Assembly: GCA_039028975.1 (NCBI GenBank)
Contig: JBCCHB010000069.1
Location: forward strand, 1 to 64,000
Source of the DNA: JAHBNG01 sp039028975
GTDB lineage: Bacteria > Chloroflexota > Anaerolineae > Caldilineales > Caldilineaceae
DNA length: 64,000 bases
Direction of reading: 5' to 3'
The notes below the pieces were generated by a model. That model was not told where the DNA came from and did no database searches. It worked only from the letters and a program-made list of their open reading frames with translations. The position numbers and the translations under genes were made by a program. Shown piece after piece: positions 18,001-25,739 of this stretch; positions within the stretch are counted from its first letter, which is position 1, and the number at the start of each line of letters is the position of its first letter.

Positions 18001-18672
18001 ATCTCGGGCCCATTTGATAACTCGACCTAAGAGTTTTCCATTCGTCATATCAAATTCGCGGATAGTCATGGCTGGCTCATCGCCTACTGCTGGCAAGGTG
18101 GTAATAGGCCATGCTATACCGTTTTCTATTTGCAATAGACGGGTATTGCCATCGCCGGTAAGATCCACAAGCACAATTGCTATTTTCTCCGAGTTACCTG
18201 CTGTTGCGGCTGTGATTGCTTTGATCGAAGCACGATGATAAGCAGTAAGGTTGTTGGTGCTAACCGGATCGTTGTCGAGTGCCAGAGCATAGATAGCTAA
18301 AACTCTATCCACTTTGGGAATGTTCCAAAATCCTGTGGCTAAAGTGTAGTTGCCGCCCGTCGTGATGCCCGTGAATGTCTGACCAAATGAAACCGTTGAC
18401 CGCAGTTCTCCTCCTGTTGCCTCAGTTTCAGTAATGATCCCGCCACCAGAAACAGGCATAAGTCTAGGCAACTTTGGGCCATCACTTTGGGCCAAAACCA
18501 GATTAGTGGGCGTCTTTGGCTTACTTCTGGTATCTTGAGTAGTAATTCCTGTCCCACGGTCAGCAGCGGGTATCGATCCAGGAATTGCAGACGTGCCGCT
18601 GTGAGTCAATGTAATACTGCCGAAGAGTAATATACAGAGTAACGCACCCATCTGGAAGGGTCTCATACGCAT
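15034..18672 (-). CDS. Secreted clostripain-like (C11) cysteine protease with PPC and CARDB domains
   Basis: A 1212-aa exported protein. I start it at MRMRPFQMGALL (18672), with GGAG 8 bases upstream and a signal peptide right after. The catalytic domain has the clan-CD pair: His in YFAYIGHG (about residue 236) and Cys in LDLTHCFAASIEEFYEL (about residue 319), matching the clostripain arrangement. Later parts include Ig-like strands, a pre-peptidase C-terminal (PPC) domain (GETQYFLFSAGIGDEIHL), and a CARDB domain (SDLTITNMVAVTDNVQLTI). It ends in IWLPFFQGEGR, related to the tails of other secreted proteins here. C11 enzymes cut after Arg or Lys and are often self-activated. Its stop overlaps the next gene's start. 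Confidence 0.8.
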   Translation of the reverse strand: MRMRPFQMGALLCILLFGSITLTHSGTSAIPGSIPAADRGTGITTQDTRSKPKTPTNLVLAQSDGPKLPRLMPVSGGGIITETEATGGELRSTVSFGQTFTGITTGGNYTLATGFWNIPKVDRVLAIYALALDNDPVSTNNLTAYHRASIKAITAATAGNSEKIAIVLVDLTGDGNTRLLQIENGIAWPITTLPAVGDEPAMTIREFDMTNGKLLGRVIKWARDTHPADNSYFAYIGHGLPLAPKTDVTDIFPESVTASSVHAVDDILPPLPPSRKLSHPDITDFNDEGLISPYELQQALEIGTDGGQNPLTVLDLTHCFAASIEEFYELSNPEGQPYAEVMIGSPNYTYFGPEIMRRSLVSMTPDQTASGMANAIVRDYHQVLLEADAKITDTNEFGGHPHLLVAVDSSKLQPIKDTIDAMSSALLEPGIFNEIKISDAYTNSLKYDTTYCAPQDWETKPPDGLSDLADFVTKLADEYSTISEVQQHASAISTLVESAIITSTSKIGRPWFAETDPKPLWEFGGSGLALYTDFVGEKGIDEETNEETQFISWHSYWYTDTVRLASNETTKDFPNEHPFAFVQSEDSKTWADVFHRVWQSKSARGDFCLPEFPPVVTDGELSFERVIFPLDFPGMLSVGIPSRFAVAVRTEEEAQNALVEFKIADSNGVFFTNTVSAGDMITGVHMVETTFVPRNVGTMILTATVDSNNSFIEGNEGDNIITESYIVDTGSSPRPVISATIPSQWVAGSQLDVTISQGPGITVADLQIYAYQYQAEEGAPNTQVAKKVNATQSELDDGSILMQAISKTIELGEPISIPLSRWPLTPGPVEMHIWGKSGANPTRFPAIVKFNYTPSDIEINSGETQYFLFSAGIGDEIHLNLNVEDDVNTDANLFVWHTDNYWSVDDGSIDKGDDDVNFEAPFNGEYIVGVYGETNAIYDLMVSHIQGPLSDVFASHTFYENEQLSLAVHIPNSRPIFLPAIPTPPQPPVYLPIVLDNYSSSASDLTITNMVAVTDNVQLTIRNQGEITVTNDFWVDVYVDPNPTPSGPNQIWTGLSFQGMVWAVTGPALPLPPGASVSLTLNDRYYTSTLSVFTSTLEVGTIVYAQVDSANANTSYGAVFELDEFGGELSYNNIMSTTVISNAVVSVVDFLDSDGVNDASRRDVNLPVRPSTIGVKEEWLQIAEPLQTESQIGNQQPFRSTIWLPFFQGEGR

Positions 18673-18712
18673 GATATGTGCTCCAGGTTGCATAACATAA
18701 ATCGGGTATACA

Positions 18713-20431
18713 TCATTGACTTGCACTTGGCATGGGGGCTTCCCTTGTACCGATGCCTGATGTTGTGGTTGATGTCACTGATGAGCTAGCTTGAACTTGT
18801 GCGTACACCAGTGGATGCAAATAGCGACCCCGGTCACCTTCTGGTTTGTCCTCTTCGACCTCGATACGATGCGCATTGGCATACGGGTCATGGCGAATGC
18901 CAGTTACCTGCCACGAAACCTTCATGCCCGATACGCCACCTGCGATCTTGAAACGGTTATTGAGCATTTCTTCCGCAACGTGGAGATTGGGACCTGGAGC
19001 TCCAATGGGTGTAAGCTGGTAGCGGAATTCCATATTCAACGCTTCAAACCAATCTGGCATCTGTACCCAGCTCTCGCCGTTTTGATCAAGTACAATATTT
19101 CCATTGTAAATGTTCATCATATCCGGCGACTCCACGAAAGAGTGATTTAGATATTTATTTGCCGGATCCAATGGGTGGTCAATTTTGAAAGAACCAGCAC
19201 TCTTTGTGAGGAAACCAACTGTAGCCACATCACCACTAAACCACGCTGCCTTACCGCCCTCTGCATAACTACGTCCATACACTGCGTAGCCATCAGGTGA
19301 ATAGGTAAAGCCGAGGACACCATCACCCTGTCCACCTTCGGCACCTGCAACACCAAAAACTCCAGCTGACGCGCTTCCCAAAGATCCCTGAGTGCCAGCC
19401 GGATGATTGCGACCGTAAACGCCATAACCTTGAAGAGCAAATGTGTATCCCGCAGCACCAATGCCATCTCCTTCCCAAGGAAGAAGATTTCCTTGACCAT
19501 CTTCGCGTCTTTCACCTGCCGTACCTACTACGCCTATTGAAGGTACGGACTCACCCCCCACTACAGGGGCATCGTGTTTAGATAAAGTGAACCCAGTTAC
19601 TCCATAATTGGGACCATCGCTGCTTGTAGCTATCGCATTAACAGCGCGACCAGTTGATGAATTAGTGGTTGCGAAAACAGTTTCACCACTATGGCTATGA
19701 GGATGGCTATGAGAATGACTATGGGTACGTCTTGCAACACTATTAAAATCAACACTCAACGTGACATTCCCACTACTACCGCCGCCGCTTAGCCCAGTGC
19801 CATCATTAACGGCTGTAATATCACCAACGTCTTCACATTCGGCTGTGCCATCAGCGTTTATCGAGCGAATACGTTGGTTGGACCCACATGTAGTTGTCAC
19901 TCTCGCTTGGATTTGGTCAGTTTGCACAGCCAACCTGCCATCTACTAATTCCAAGCCAAAACCGTCTGGACTCCCGATCACACCCTCCCATGGCACTTGA
20001 GTAGAATAGATTGAGTAGGCAGTAGCCGCCACTTCTAACCGAGAGCTAAAGGGGACATAAGAATTGACTCTTGAAGGACATTTAACTTCGACAGATAACC
20101 AGCGTGGCTCACCATTAAATATTCTTTTCATGGTAACTGTATCAGTGAAGACTATGGATGTGTTGAATTGACCATTATTAACCGCAACGGGTGTCTTTAC
20201 GACTTTGCCCAGTTCATTACCTCCGCCCTCAGCATCAAAGGCCGTGAATCTAAAATCACAGGGACGAGTGTCGGTATAGGGTTGACCTTCAAACTCCAAT
20301 TGTCCTGTAAAGCTTATGCCAAGCGTTTGAGTTTCTTGGAAAATCGGACTCCCCCAAACGGAACTGTCACCGGTCAGAGACACCATTAGTGATACGATAA
20401 CAATTACTAAGAAAGGCTTTTTGGGATGCAT
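18713..20431 (-). CDS. Secreted surface protein with His-rich and Gly-rich repeats
   Basis: A 572-aa protein with a signal peptide (about 1-29) and AGGAGA before the ATG. After a beta-rich domain (residues 35-150) and a short His run HSHSHSHPHSHS (about 245) come collagen-like or trimeric-fibre-like Gly repeats with GVYGRNHPAG and YAVYGRSYAEGG. The C-terminal part holds a conserved block AGSFKIDHPLDPANKYLNHS, then DPYANAHRIEVEE, which I recognise from large outer-surface proteins of environmental bacteria but cannot name. It heads the secreted operon, 40 bases before the C11-protease start, and its leader contains palindromic element 1. A structural surface fibre is the likeliest role. Confidence 0.65.
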   Translation of the reverse strand: MHPKKPFLVIVIVSLMVSLTGDSSVWGSPIFQETQTLGISFTGQLEFEGQPYTDTRPCDFRFTAFDAEGGGNELGKVVKTPVAVNNGQFNTSIVFTDTVTMKRIFNGEPRWLSVEVKCPSRVNSYVPFSSRLEVAATAYSIYSTQVPWEGVIGSPDGFGLELVDGRLAVQTDQIQARVTTTCGSNQRIRSINADGTAECEDVGDITAVNDGTGLSGGGSSGNVTLSVDFNSVARRTHSHSHSHPHSHSGETVFATTNSSTGRAVNAIATSSDGPNYGVTGFTLSKHDAPVVGGESVPSIGVVGTAGERREDGQGNLLPWEGDGIGAAGYTFALQGYGVYGRNHPAGTQGSLGSASAGVFGVAGAEGGQGDGVLGFTYSPDGYAVYGRSYAEGGKAAWFSGDVATVGFLTKSAGSFKIDHPLDPANKYLNHSFVESPDMMNIYNGNIVLDQNGESWVQMPDWFEALNMEFRYQLTPIGAPGPNLHVAEEMLNNRFKIAGGVSGMKVSWQVTGIRHDPYANAHRIEVEEDKPEGDRGRYLHPLVYAQVQASSSVTSTTTSGIGTREAPMPSASQ

Positions 20432-20489
20432 AATTTTCTCCTAATTTCAATTTGCGGTAGTCGTTGAAGCTGAAAACGGGTAGAGCAGT

Positions 20490-20580
20490 AGATGCTATAC
20501 TGCGGTCGCTTTCAAAACCGGAGTTTTCCATAGCCTCTACAGGAGGGATAAAACTCCGGTTTTGAAACGGAGCTGAGTAT
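20490..20580 (-). promoter_or_regulatory. Palindromic leader element, copy 1
   Basis: A perfect 18-bp inverted repeat, TTTCAAAACCGGAGTTTT (20510-20527) and its complement (20550-20567), encloses a 22-base loop with a small inner stem CCTC/GAGG. Flanks ATACTGCGGTCG on the left and ACGGAGCTGAGTAT on the right are shared with copy 2 at 27199-27290. It lies about 60-150 bases upstream of the surface-protein start. The rest of the gap 20432-20768 shows no gene. Confidence 0.7.
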
Positions 20581-20768
20581 GACAGGAAGAATTTATCTCA
20601 CTGAAAGAGCAGATATCACGATGTGGCAATACAATTGATACTTGAAACTGGATAAGTGCTGGTACGTTTTGTTTAATCCACTAAAAACTGAGCGGGTTAT
20701 ACTTAGCGAATGGGCGGCTTAATCTATCCTTTTAGAGGATGAATTGAGTGTACATACCATGACTGTAT

Positions 20769-22187
20769 CTATGTTGTCGATTCGGCCTGTTTTAATAAAT
20801 AACGAGTGGATCGTCCATCTCCCTCCTTTTCCAAATAGCCTAACTCGACTAGTTTATTGAGATGAATTGATGCCGTTCCTCTGGCTACGCCGGTCAACTT
20901 CCGATAACGGCGGCTGGTTAGTTCTCCTTCAATTCTAATGGTGGTTAGAGCAAGCTGTTGATTGTCATCGAGTTCAGTTGCGAGTTCGGGGTAATAGTCA
21001 ACTGCTTGGGCAAGATCTGCCAGTAACCCCTCCTGCTCCAGTTCTGTTAGTCCGCCTAGCTTACTTCTATTATGTGCAATATCTAGAGCTTTCTGATAAT
21101 TTTGGCGTCCCGATACGACATCACCCACGCCCGCATAAGCGTTGGCTAAGTCATGATAAACGTGCCCGACCCAATTCACATTATGCAGTTCAAGAAACAA
21201 CGGCTCTGCTTGGTTGAGATATGAAATCGCAGTTGCAAATTTAGCCTTACCAGAATCTGGTTCTGCCTCCTCGCCCTGAAGTACGTAGCTCGCAGCAATT
21301 GCTCGATAGCATTTCGCCTCATGTTGCCGATCCCCAATCTCTTTTGCCAACTTTAGGGTCTTCTGAAGGTAGTCAAGTCCGATTTCATGTTCTTCTCGCC
21401 AGATGTATTCGTGCCCTAAATTGTGTCCCGTCATGACCATCAGACTTTTGTCTTGTGCTTCTGTAGCTGCAACCCAAGCCTCAAAACAATGGTGAAATCC
21501 TTTTTCTTTGTCTTGTTTTTTCCAATAGAACTCAATCCAAGCATTGTGGAAAAGTGCGCGGCGACGGCTATCTTTCTTCGGTAGCCAACGCTCAGCTTCT
21601 TTGAGGTCTGCTTCTGCTTTGTCTAAATCAGGTCGTTCTTGAATATAGATCCACGCTCTGTCGATGTAGATGTCAACCAGCAATTCGTTGTTGGTTTCTT
21701 CCGCTTTTAATAGGTCAATTCCTTTCTGATAATGAAAAAAACATTCTCTCCATCGATTGAGAAGCTCATAAGAACGAGCGCGCCGGGAGTAGGCCAATGC
21801 CCGCTGATCAATGGTTGCCCCATCCGTACCCAGCACATAACCGTACTCAGTGAGTGATGTATCGAGATCCTTTAAGATTGTCGAGACATCGCCACTAACA
21901 ATTTTGAGTTGGGCCCAAGTAGTTGGTGTTAAACTATGAACATGGAATTCAAGCAATAGCTCTTGTAGCTCTCCGATTTGACCATCATCAATAATTGCTT
22001 GGTATTCCTCTATCAAAATCTGTGCAGCCTTCTCAAATTCTGATGCCTCACGCCAGTGATAGGCCGCCTCAAGATAACTATGTTCTTGTTCGTAATAGTT
22101 TGCAGCAACTTCGTGGAGTTTGGGTCGTTCTCTTAGAAGAATACAAGCATGTAGGTGGTTACGTACCTCTGGACGGATACTGATCAT
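20769..22187 (-). CDS. TPR protein with C-terminal winged helix
   Basis: A 472-aa protein. The start MISIRPEV (22187) follows AGGAGG by 7 bases and overlaps the upstream stop (ATGA). Residues about 15-390 are TPR-type helical pairs (AAYHWREASEFEKAAQILIEEY, and QEQKGFHH-like repeats). The end (from about 405) is a winged helix: SRRYRKLTGVARGTASIHLNKLV, then ELGYLEKEGDGRSTRYLLK. Such an arrangement resembles the sensor half of large STAND transcription regulators, here without an ATPase. It is probably a DNA-binding regulator that responds to a bound partner. It is coupled to the HTH gene ahead of it. Confidence 0.7.
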   Translation of the reverse strand: MISIRPEVRNHLHACILLRERPKLHEVAANYYEQEHSYLEAAYHWREASEFEKAAQILIEEYQAIIDDGQIGELQELLLEFHVHSLTPTTWAQLKIVSGDVSTILKDLDTSLTEYGYVLGTDGATIDQRALAYSRRARSYELLNRWRECFFHYQKGIDLLKAEETNNELLVDIYIDRAWIYIQERPDLDKAEADLKEAERWLPKKDSRRRALFHNAWIEFYWKKQDKEKGFHHCFEAWVAATEAQDKSLMVMTGHNLGHEYIWREEHEIGLDYLQKTLKLAKEIGDRQHEAKCYRAIAASYVLQGEEAEPDSGKAKFATAISYLNQAEPLFLELHNVNWVGHVYHDLANAYAGVGDVVSGRQNYQKALDIAHNRSKLGGLTELEQEGLLADLAQAVDYYPELATELDDNQQLALTTIRIEGELTSRRYRKLTGVARGTASIHLNKLVELGYLEKEGDGRSTRYLLKQAESTT

Positions 22188-22963
22188 CCTGAATCCTCCT
22201 GTTGTACGAACCAATTGTCTAGTAATCCACGAATATTTGCGATTGGATCTGCAACGCCAACTTCGGCAGATAGCTGTTGTAAAGCCTGGAGAGGCAGAGG
22301 TTTACGAAGGATTGTCGCTAAATGTAAAATGTTCTGTTCATCTGGACGCAAAGCGCGATATCGATGTTCTACGACATATTTCCGACGGAGATCAAGCTCC
22401 TGGGGAGTGCTCAACTCCTGGTGTAATCTTGAGGCAACAATATTTAATGCCTGCTTACGGATTCTAAATAGTGCCCGTTCGCTCAACGCCATCTGTTCAG
22501 ATAGCTTGTTGAACGTCCATCTAAGCTTTGCCGCAAACAAGGGCTGGATGGCCTCAAGTTCTAGAAGGTATTGTTCAGAATCGATATCAGCTTGCTCCAC
22601 TTGTGCTAGACCGGACTGTTCTTGAACGCCCTGATCTACCCATTCGCCTTCTGCAAGATATGGATAGAATAGACTGTTATATAGCTGCCATTGACGCTCG
22701 ACAAAACTATGTGCCCCCCCTGGCGATAGTTTATCGACCCCCCAGTGCAAAATCCCTTGAAGATTTCGCCCGCGCGTTTCAATCGTACTTGGTTCCCCTT
22801 TTAGAAGGCAGTCTAAAACCAGCGAGCTATCTGCTAATTTCGATGTCGCCAGTACTGATAAATCTCCTTCTAACCGGAACTGTTTATGAAGTTTTAACGC
22901 CTCGTCAACAGCACCAGCAAAGGCATCTTGAGACAAATCAAGTAGATTCGCGTCATTGCTCAT
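22184..22963 (-). CDS. HTH protein resembling a STAND regulator without its NTPase
   Basis: A 259-aa protein of unknown function. Residues about 145-185 (AAKLRWTFNKLSEQMALSE then RALFRIRKQALNIV) align by pattern with the sigma-like HTH at the front of the STAND NTPase in this window. The end, RPDEQNILHLATILRKPLPL to LLDNWFVQQ, looks like the winged-helix segment that normally follows a STAND NTPase. No P-loop (GxxGxGKT) lies between them. Together with the TPR-wHTH gene it overlaps, it looks like a STAND protein cut into two polypeptides with the motor lost. Inference from motif order, not a database match. Confidence 0.55.
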   Translation of the reverse strand: MSNDANLLDLSQDAFAGAVDEALKLHKQFRLEGDLSVLATSKLADSSLVLDCLLKGEPSTIETRGRNLQGILHWGVDKLSPGGAHSFVERQWQLYNSLFYPYLAEGEWVDQGVQEQSGLAQVEQADIDSEQYLLELEAIQPLFAAKLRWTFNKLSEQMALSERALFRIRKQALNIVASRLHQELSTPQELDLRRKYVVEHRYRALRPDEQNILHLATILRKPLPLQALQQLSAEVGVADPIANIRGLLDNWFVQQEDSG

Positions 22964-22976
22964 TCAATAATTCCCC

Positions 22977-23015
22977 TAATCGCGCGATTATGGGCTACCC
23001 AAGCCAGTAATCGCG
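22977..23015 (-). promoter_or_regulatory. Palindromic operator candidate
   Basis: The 14-bp perfect palindrome TAATCGCGCGATTA (22977-22990) starts 14 bases upstream of the HTH gene's ATG, and a half-site TAATCGCG recurs at 23008-23015. The position suits a repressor site for self-regulation. The remainder of 22964-23221 is a divergent promoter region with no gene that I can support. Confidence 0.5.
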
Positions 23016-23221
23016 CCCCGATTTGTTCAGTTCCTACCCATTATGTATCACCCGAATTACTGATAAAGTATAGCTGTACAACCTACACAGCCCTGGCCAA
23101 CTGAAAACGGTTTGTACATCGGTGTTCGTTGAGGAAGGCTGCAGCGCCACATTCCGCTCGATAGCAATGGATGCGGTTGAAATTTCTCAACTCAATGAAC
23201 TCTTCCATACGGAGAGACATT

Positions 23222-23401
23222 GTGAACCCGAATCTTGTCCGACCCAATTTGTACCCGTTTTACACGCTGTTACTCGCGGTGATGATTATCCTAGCCGCTG
23301 CCAAGGCATCCGTTCTGACTACCGCTGTTGAGACTACTGTTCCTGCCCAAGCCCCTGTCATGCTCGAAGTGGCAGAGACCGAAGACGGTCTGTGTGGCTA
23401 A
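23222..23401 (+). CDS. Small single-pass or secreted peptide
   Basis: A 59-aa frame from a GTG at 23222, chosen because GGAGAG sits 5 bases upstream; the longer in-frame start lacks a site. A short N-terminus (MNPNLVRPNLYP) leads to one hydrophobic helix (FYTLLLAVMIILAAAKAS) and a mildly acidic tail. It could be a signal-peptide-bearing small secreted peptide or a membrane peptide. It is bracketed by two hairpins downstream, which supports it being a real transcript. No family is recognised. Confidence 0.5.
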   Translation: MNPNLVRPNLYPFYTLLLAVMIILAAAKASVLTTAVETTVPAQAPVMLEVAETEDGLCG

Positions 23402-23413
23402 CCGTTTAAAGTA

Positions 23414-23443
23414 GCTCCAGATAATTCAGTCGTAATCTGGAGC
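23414..23443 (+). terminator. Hairpin after the small peptide gene
   Basis: GCTCCAGAT (23414-23422) pairs perfectly with ATCTGGAGC (23435-23443), 13 bases past the stop. No U-run follows directly, so termination may depend on the second hairpin 23 bases later. Confidence 0.5.
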
Positions 23444-23465
23444 GAACAACTCAAAACAGACCGAG

Positions 23466-23490
23466 AGGACGCTCATGGAGGGGGCGTCCT
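23466..23490. terminator. Terminator between convergent genes
   Basis: AGGACGC (23466-23472) pairs with GCGTCCT (23484-23490), followed by TTT. It overlaps the last codons of the leftward CHAT-TPR gene and would stop rightward transcripts of the small peptide gene. Confidence 0.6.
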
Positions 23491-25671
23491 TTCGCCAATG
23501 GGCTGGTATTCAACCGTTTTGGCTTGCACTTGGGTCAAATGTGCTGTCACCTCTTCTAGTAAAGCCCCATACCCCGGTTCATTCTTGATATCACTCAACG
23601 CATTCAAGGCATCGTGGAATTTCGTCGTGGCCTGTGGGTACAGCCCCTGATCTTCATAGAGTCGCCCTAGTTCCATCACAGCATTGATAAATGATTTGGT
23701 ATTGCCAATCTGCTGCCACCGTTCAATCGCATCCAAGAGTGACATTCTGGCCCATGACCAATTCTGCATATGGCGGTGGATCACCCCGATATTTGTATAG
23801 ACCATGGCCAATCGCAATTCATCCTGCATTTCGCGAAAAACAAATTCGGCCTTGGTGTAGAGGTCATCCGCCATTTCATATTGTTTAAGGGCTTCGTAGA
23901 CATTTCCCAAATTCATATGGGCGACGGCCCGAAAGAGGGAGTCGTTGATCTGGTCAAAGAGGTCGATAGCCTGCTCATAATAGCGAATGGCCTCTTCATA
24001 CTCGTCCAGTCTGCGCATGGCTGCCCCTAAGTTTGTCAAGCTCCAGGCTACCATGCGCAGGTTCTCTTGCTGTTGCCACAGAGTCAAGGATTTCTTGAAC
24101 AGAGTCGCCGCCTCAGCCCAATCACGCTGATCAAAAGCGATAGACCCTTGCACGAAGTAGCTATATGCCCTCTCTGGATCATCATCCTCTATCCATACTT
24201 CCACCTGGTCTAGTAATTGTGTTGCTTCATCATATCGACGCTGCAACCTGGCTACATAGGCCCATCGATTGAGAACCTTGATCTGTCCCCGTCGGTCGCC
24301 CATTTTGGCAAAGCCAGTTGCGCTCAATCTCAATGTATCACCAGCCCCCTCAAATTGTCCCAACAGTTGGTAGAGAATGCCCAGTTGAAAGTGCAGTTCA
24401 GCTTCAGTTGACGTATCGTGATGGTAACGACTCTGCTCAATCCCCTGCTTTAGAAGCGGTATCCAGTCGTCGCGGTGGCCTTCCTGTTCCATCTTCGGAG
24501 CCAAAATCACCAAGATCTTGCGGGTAAAAGTCCAGGCCTCCCCATGCTCTAACATGTAGGATAAGTTGTGTAACGCCAGATCACGTACATCAGGAGATAT
24601 TGGAGAGTCACCGAGTCCTTCAAGTTCCTGGAGGATATGTTGAGCAATACGAGCGATATTATCCCGAAATAGTGCGGGAAAGCCAACGGACACTTGAAGT
24701 TCTTCTTGTGACTCCTTAAGGCTCTCGTCAGTGACTAGATCATATATTGTAGAGGAAATTTCCAATAGATTTGGAAACTCGGCCGCGATGACATTGTCTG
24801 TTGGAAAGTCAAAATCACTCGTCTCCAAGATCGGTTCAGCATGAATGACGCGATGCTCATCAAGAACGCCAGAACCAACCAAGCTGAGCAGTGGCTCTAC
24901 AGTATATGCGGGCAATTCAATTATTAATTCCACGGAGCCTCGCTTTATCTTTTTTAAAAGCAATTCTTCATCAATATCCAACTGTTTGCAGATGGCTTTT
25001 AGTAATTTAATGGCTTTGTCCAAAATATCATCGCCATCATAATCTTCGTCGAGCGTGAGTTGAACCAGTGCATTCTCTTGCCGAACCGAGCGAGTATGGC
25101 AGAGTACTTCACCATCTGTAAATAAGACTGGAATCGTATGTTCAGGAAGATTGGCTAACCAAATCGCGTTACACCCTAGCCGATAGGCGAATTCAATTTC
25201 TTCCTGGGCTTCAACTTCATTGTCAGCAGCCAATGCAAGATAAAAGCCTATTGAGAATCGAATAGCCGCTTCATCGCTAATATCTTTGAGCATGCCTACT
25301 ACATATTTGATATGCTTGGCTATAAGTTTGGCTGTTGCTTCTGATTTGCAGGAGTTGAGTACGATACAGCAGACGCCATTCACCCATCGAAACAGGTCTG
25401 CCATGGCATCACTAGCAACGACGTGATCATCCAACTGGATTCCATCTCTGCCAAAACCGTGGCCAGTAATATGGACAATATGCGGCTTATAGACTAGCAG
25501 AAGTTTTTGGAGATCGGCGGATGTGACGGCCCATTCATCCTCTATCCTAAATTTTTCTCGTTTGTCAATTTCCCTAAGGATTAGCTTAATCGCACGGACT
25601 TCCTTGTCTAGACCAAGCCGCTGTGTGTTAATGGGATTGGCGGCCAAAATCAGGATCGTCTTTTCAGACAT
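23473..25671 (-). CDS. CHAT-domain caspase-like protease with TPR repeats
   Basis: A 732-aa protein. Residues 1-180 form a CHAT (caspase-like) domain with the catalytic pair H71 in HITGHGF and C108 in VLNSCKSE. Residues about 195-280 are a small alpha/beta domain (KKIKRGSVELIIELPAYTV) of a kind often placed beside conflict-system effectors. From about 385 to 720 there are TPR repeats (AAMRRLDEYEEAIRYYEQAI and similar). CHAT enzymes cut partner proteins, sometimes killing the cell, after a sensor is triggered; in the family the TPRs do the sensing. It follows the STAND NTPase by 68 bases on the same strand and is probably co-transcribed with it. The start has AAAGG 8 bases upstream. Confidence 0.85.
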   Translation of the reverse strand: MSEKTILILAANPINTQRLGLDKEVRAIKLILREIDKREKFRIEDEWAVTSADLQKLLLVYKPHIVHITGHGFGRDGIQLDDHVVASDAMADLFRWVNGVCCIVLNSCKSEATAKLIAKHIKYVVGMLKDISDEAAIRFSIGFYLALAADNEVEAQEEIEFAYRLGCNAIWLANLPEHTIPVLFTDGEVLCHTRSVRQENALVQLTLDEDYDGDDILDKAIKLLKAICKQLDIDEELLLKKIKRGSVELIIELPAYTVEPLLSLVGSGVLDEHRVIHAEPILETSDFDFPTDNVIAAEFPNLLEISSTIYDLVTDESLKESQEELQVSVGFPALFRDNIARIAQHILQELEGLGDSPISPDVRDLALHNLSYMLEHGEAWTFTRKILVILAPKMEQEGHRDDWIPLLKQGIEQSRYHHDTSTEAELHFQLGILYQLLGQFEGAGDTLRLSATGFAKMGDRRGQIKVLNRWAYVARLQRRYDEATQLLDQVEVWIEDDDPERAYSYFVQGSIAFDQRDWAEAATLFKKSLTLWQQQENLRMVAWSLTNLGAAMRRLDEYEEAIRYYEQAIDLFDQINDSLFRAVAHMNLGNVYEALKQYEMADDLYTKAEFVFREMQDELRLAMVYTNIGVIHRHMQNWSWARMSLLDAIERWQQIGNTKSFINAVMELGRLYEDQGLYPQATTKFHDALNALSDIKNEPGYGALLEEVTAHLTQVQAKTVEYQPIGERTPPP

Positions 25672-25739
25672 GATAAACCTTTGGTGCTATGGGTAGGTTA
25701 TCAACAAACGTGATCAAGCATGTAGAGCGGCTAGACAGG

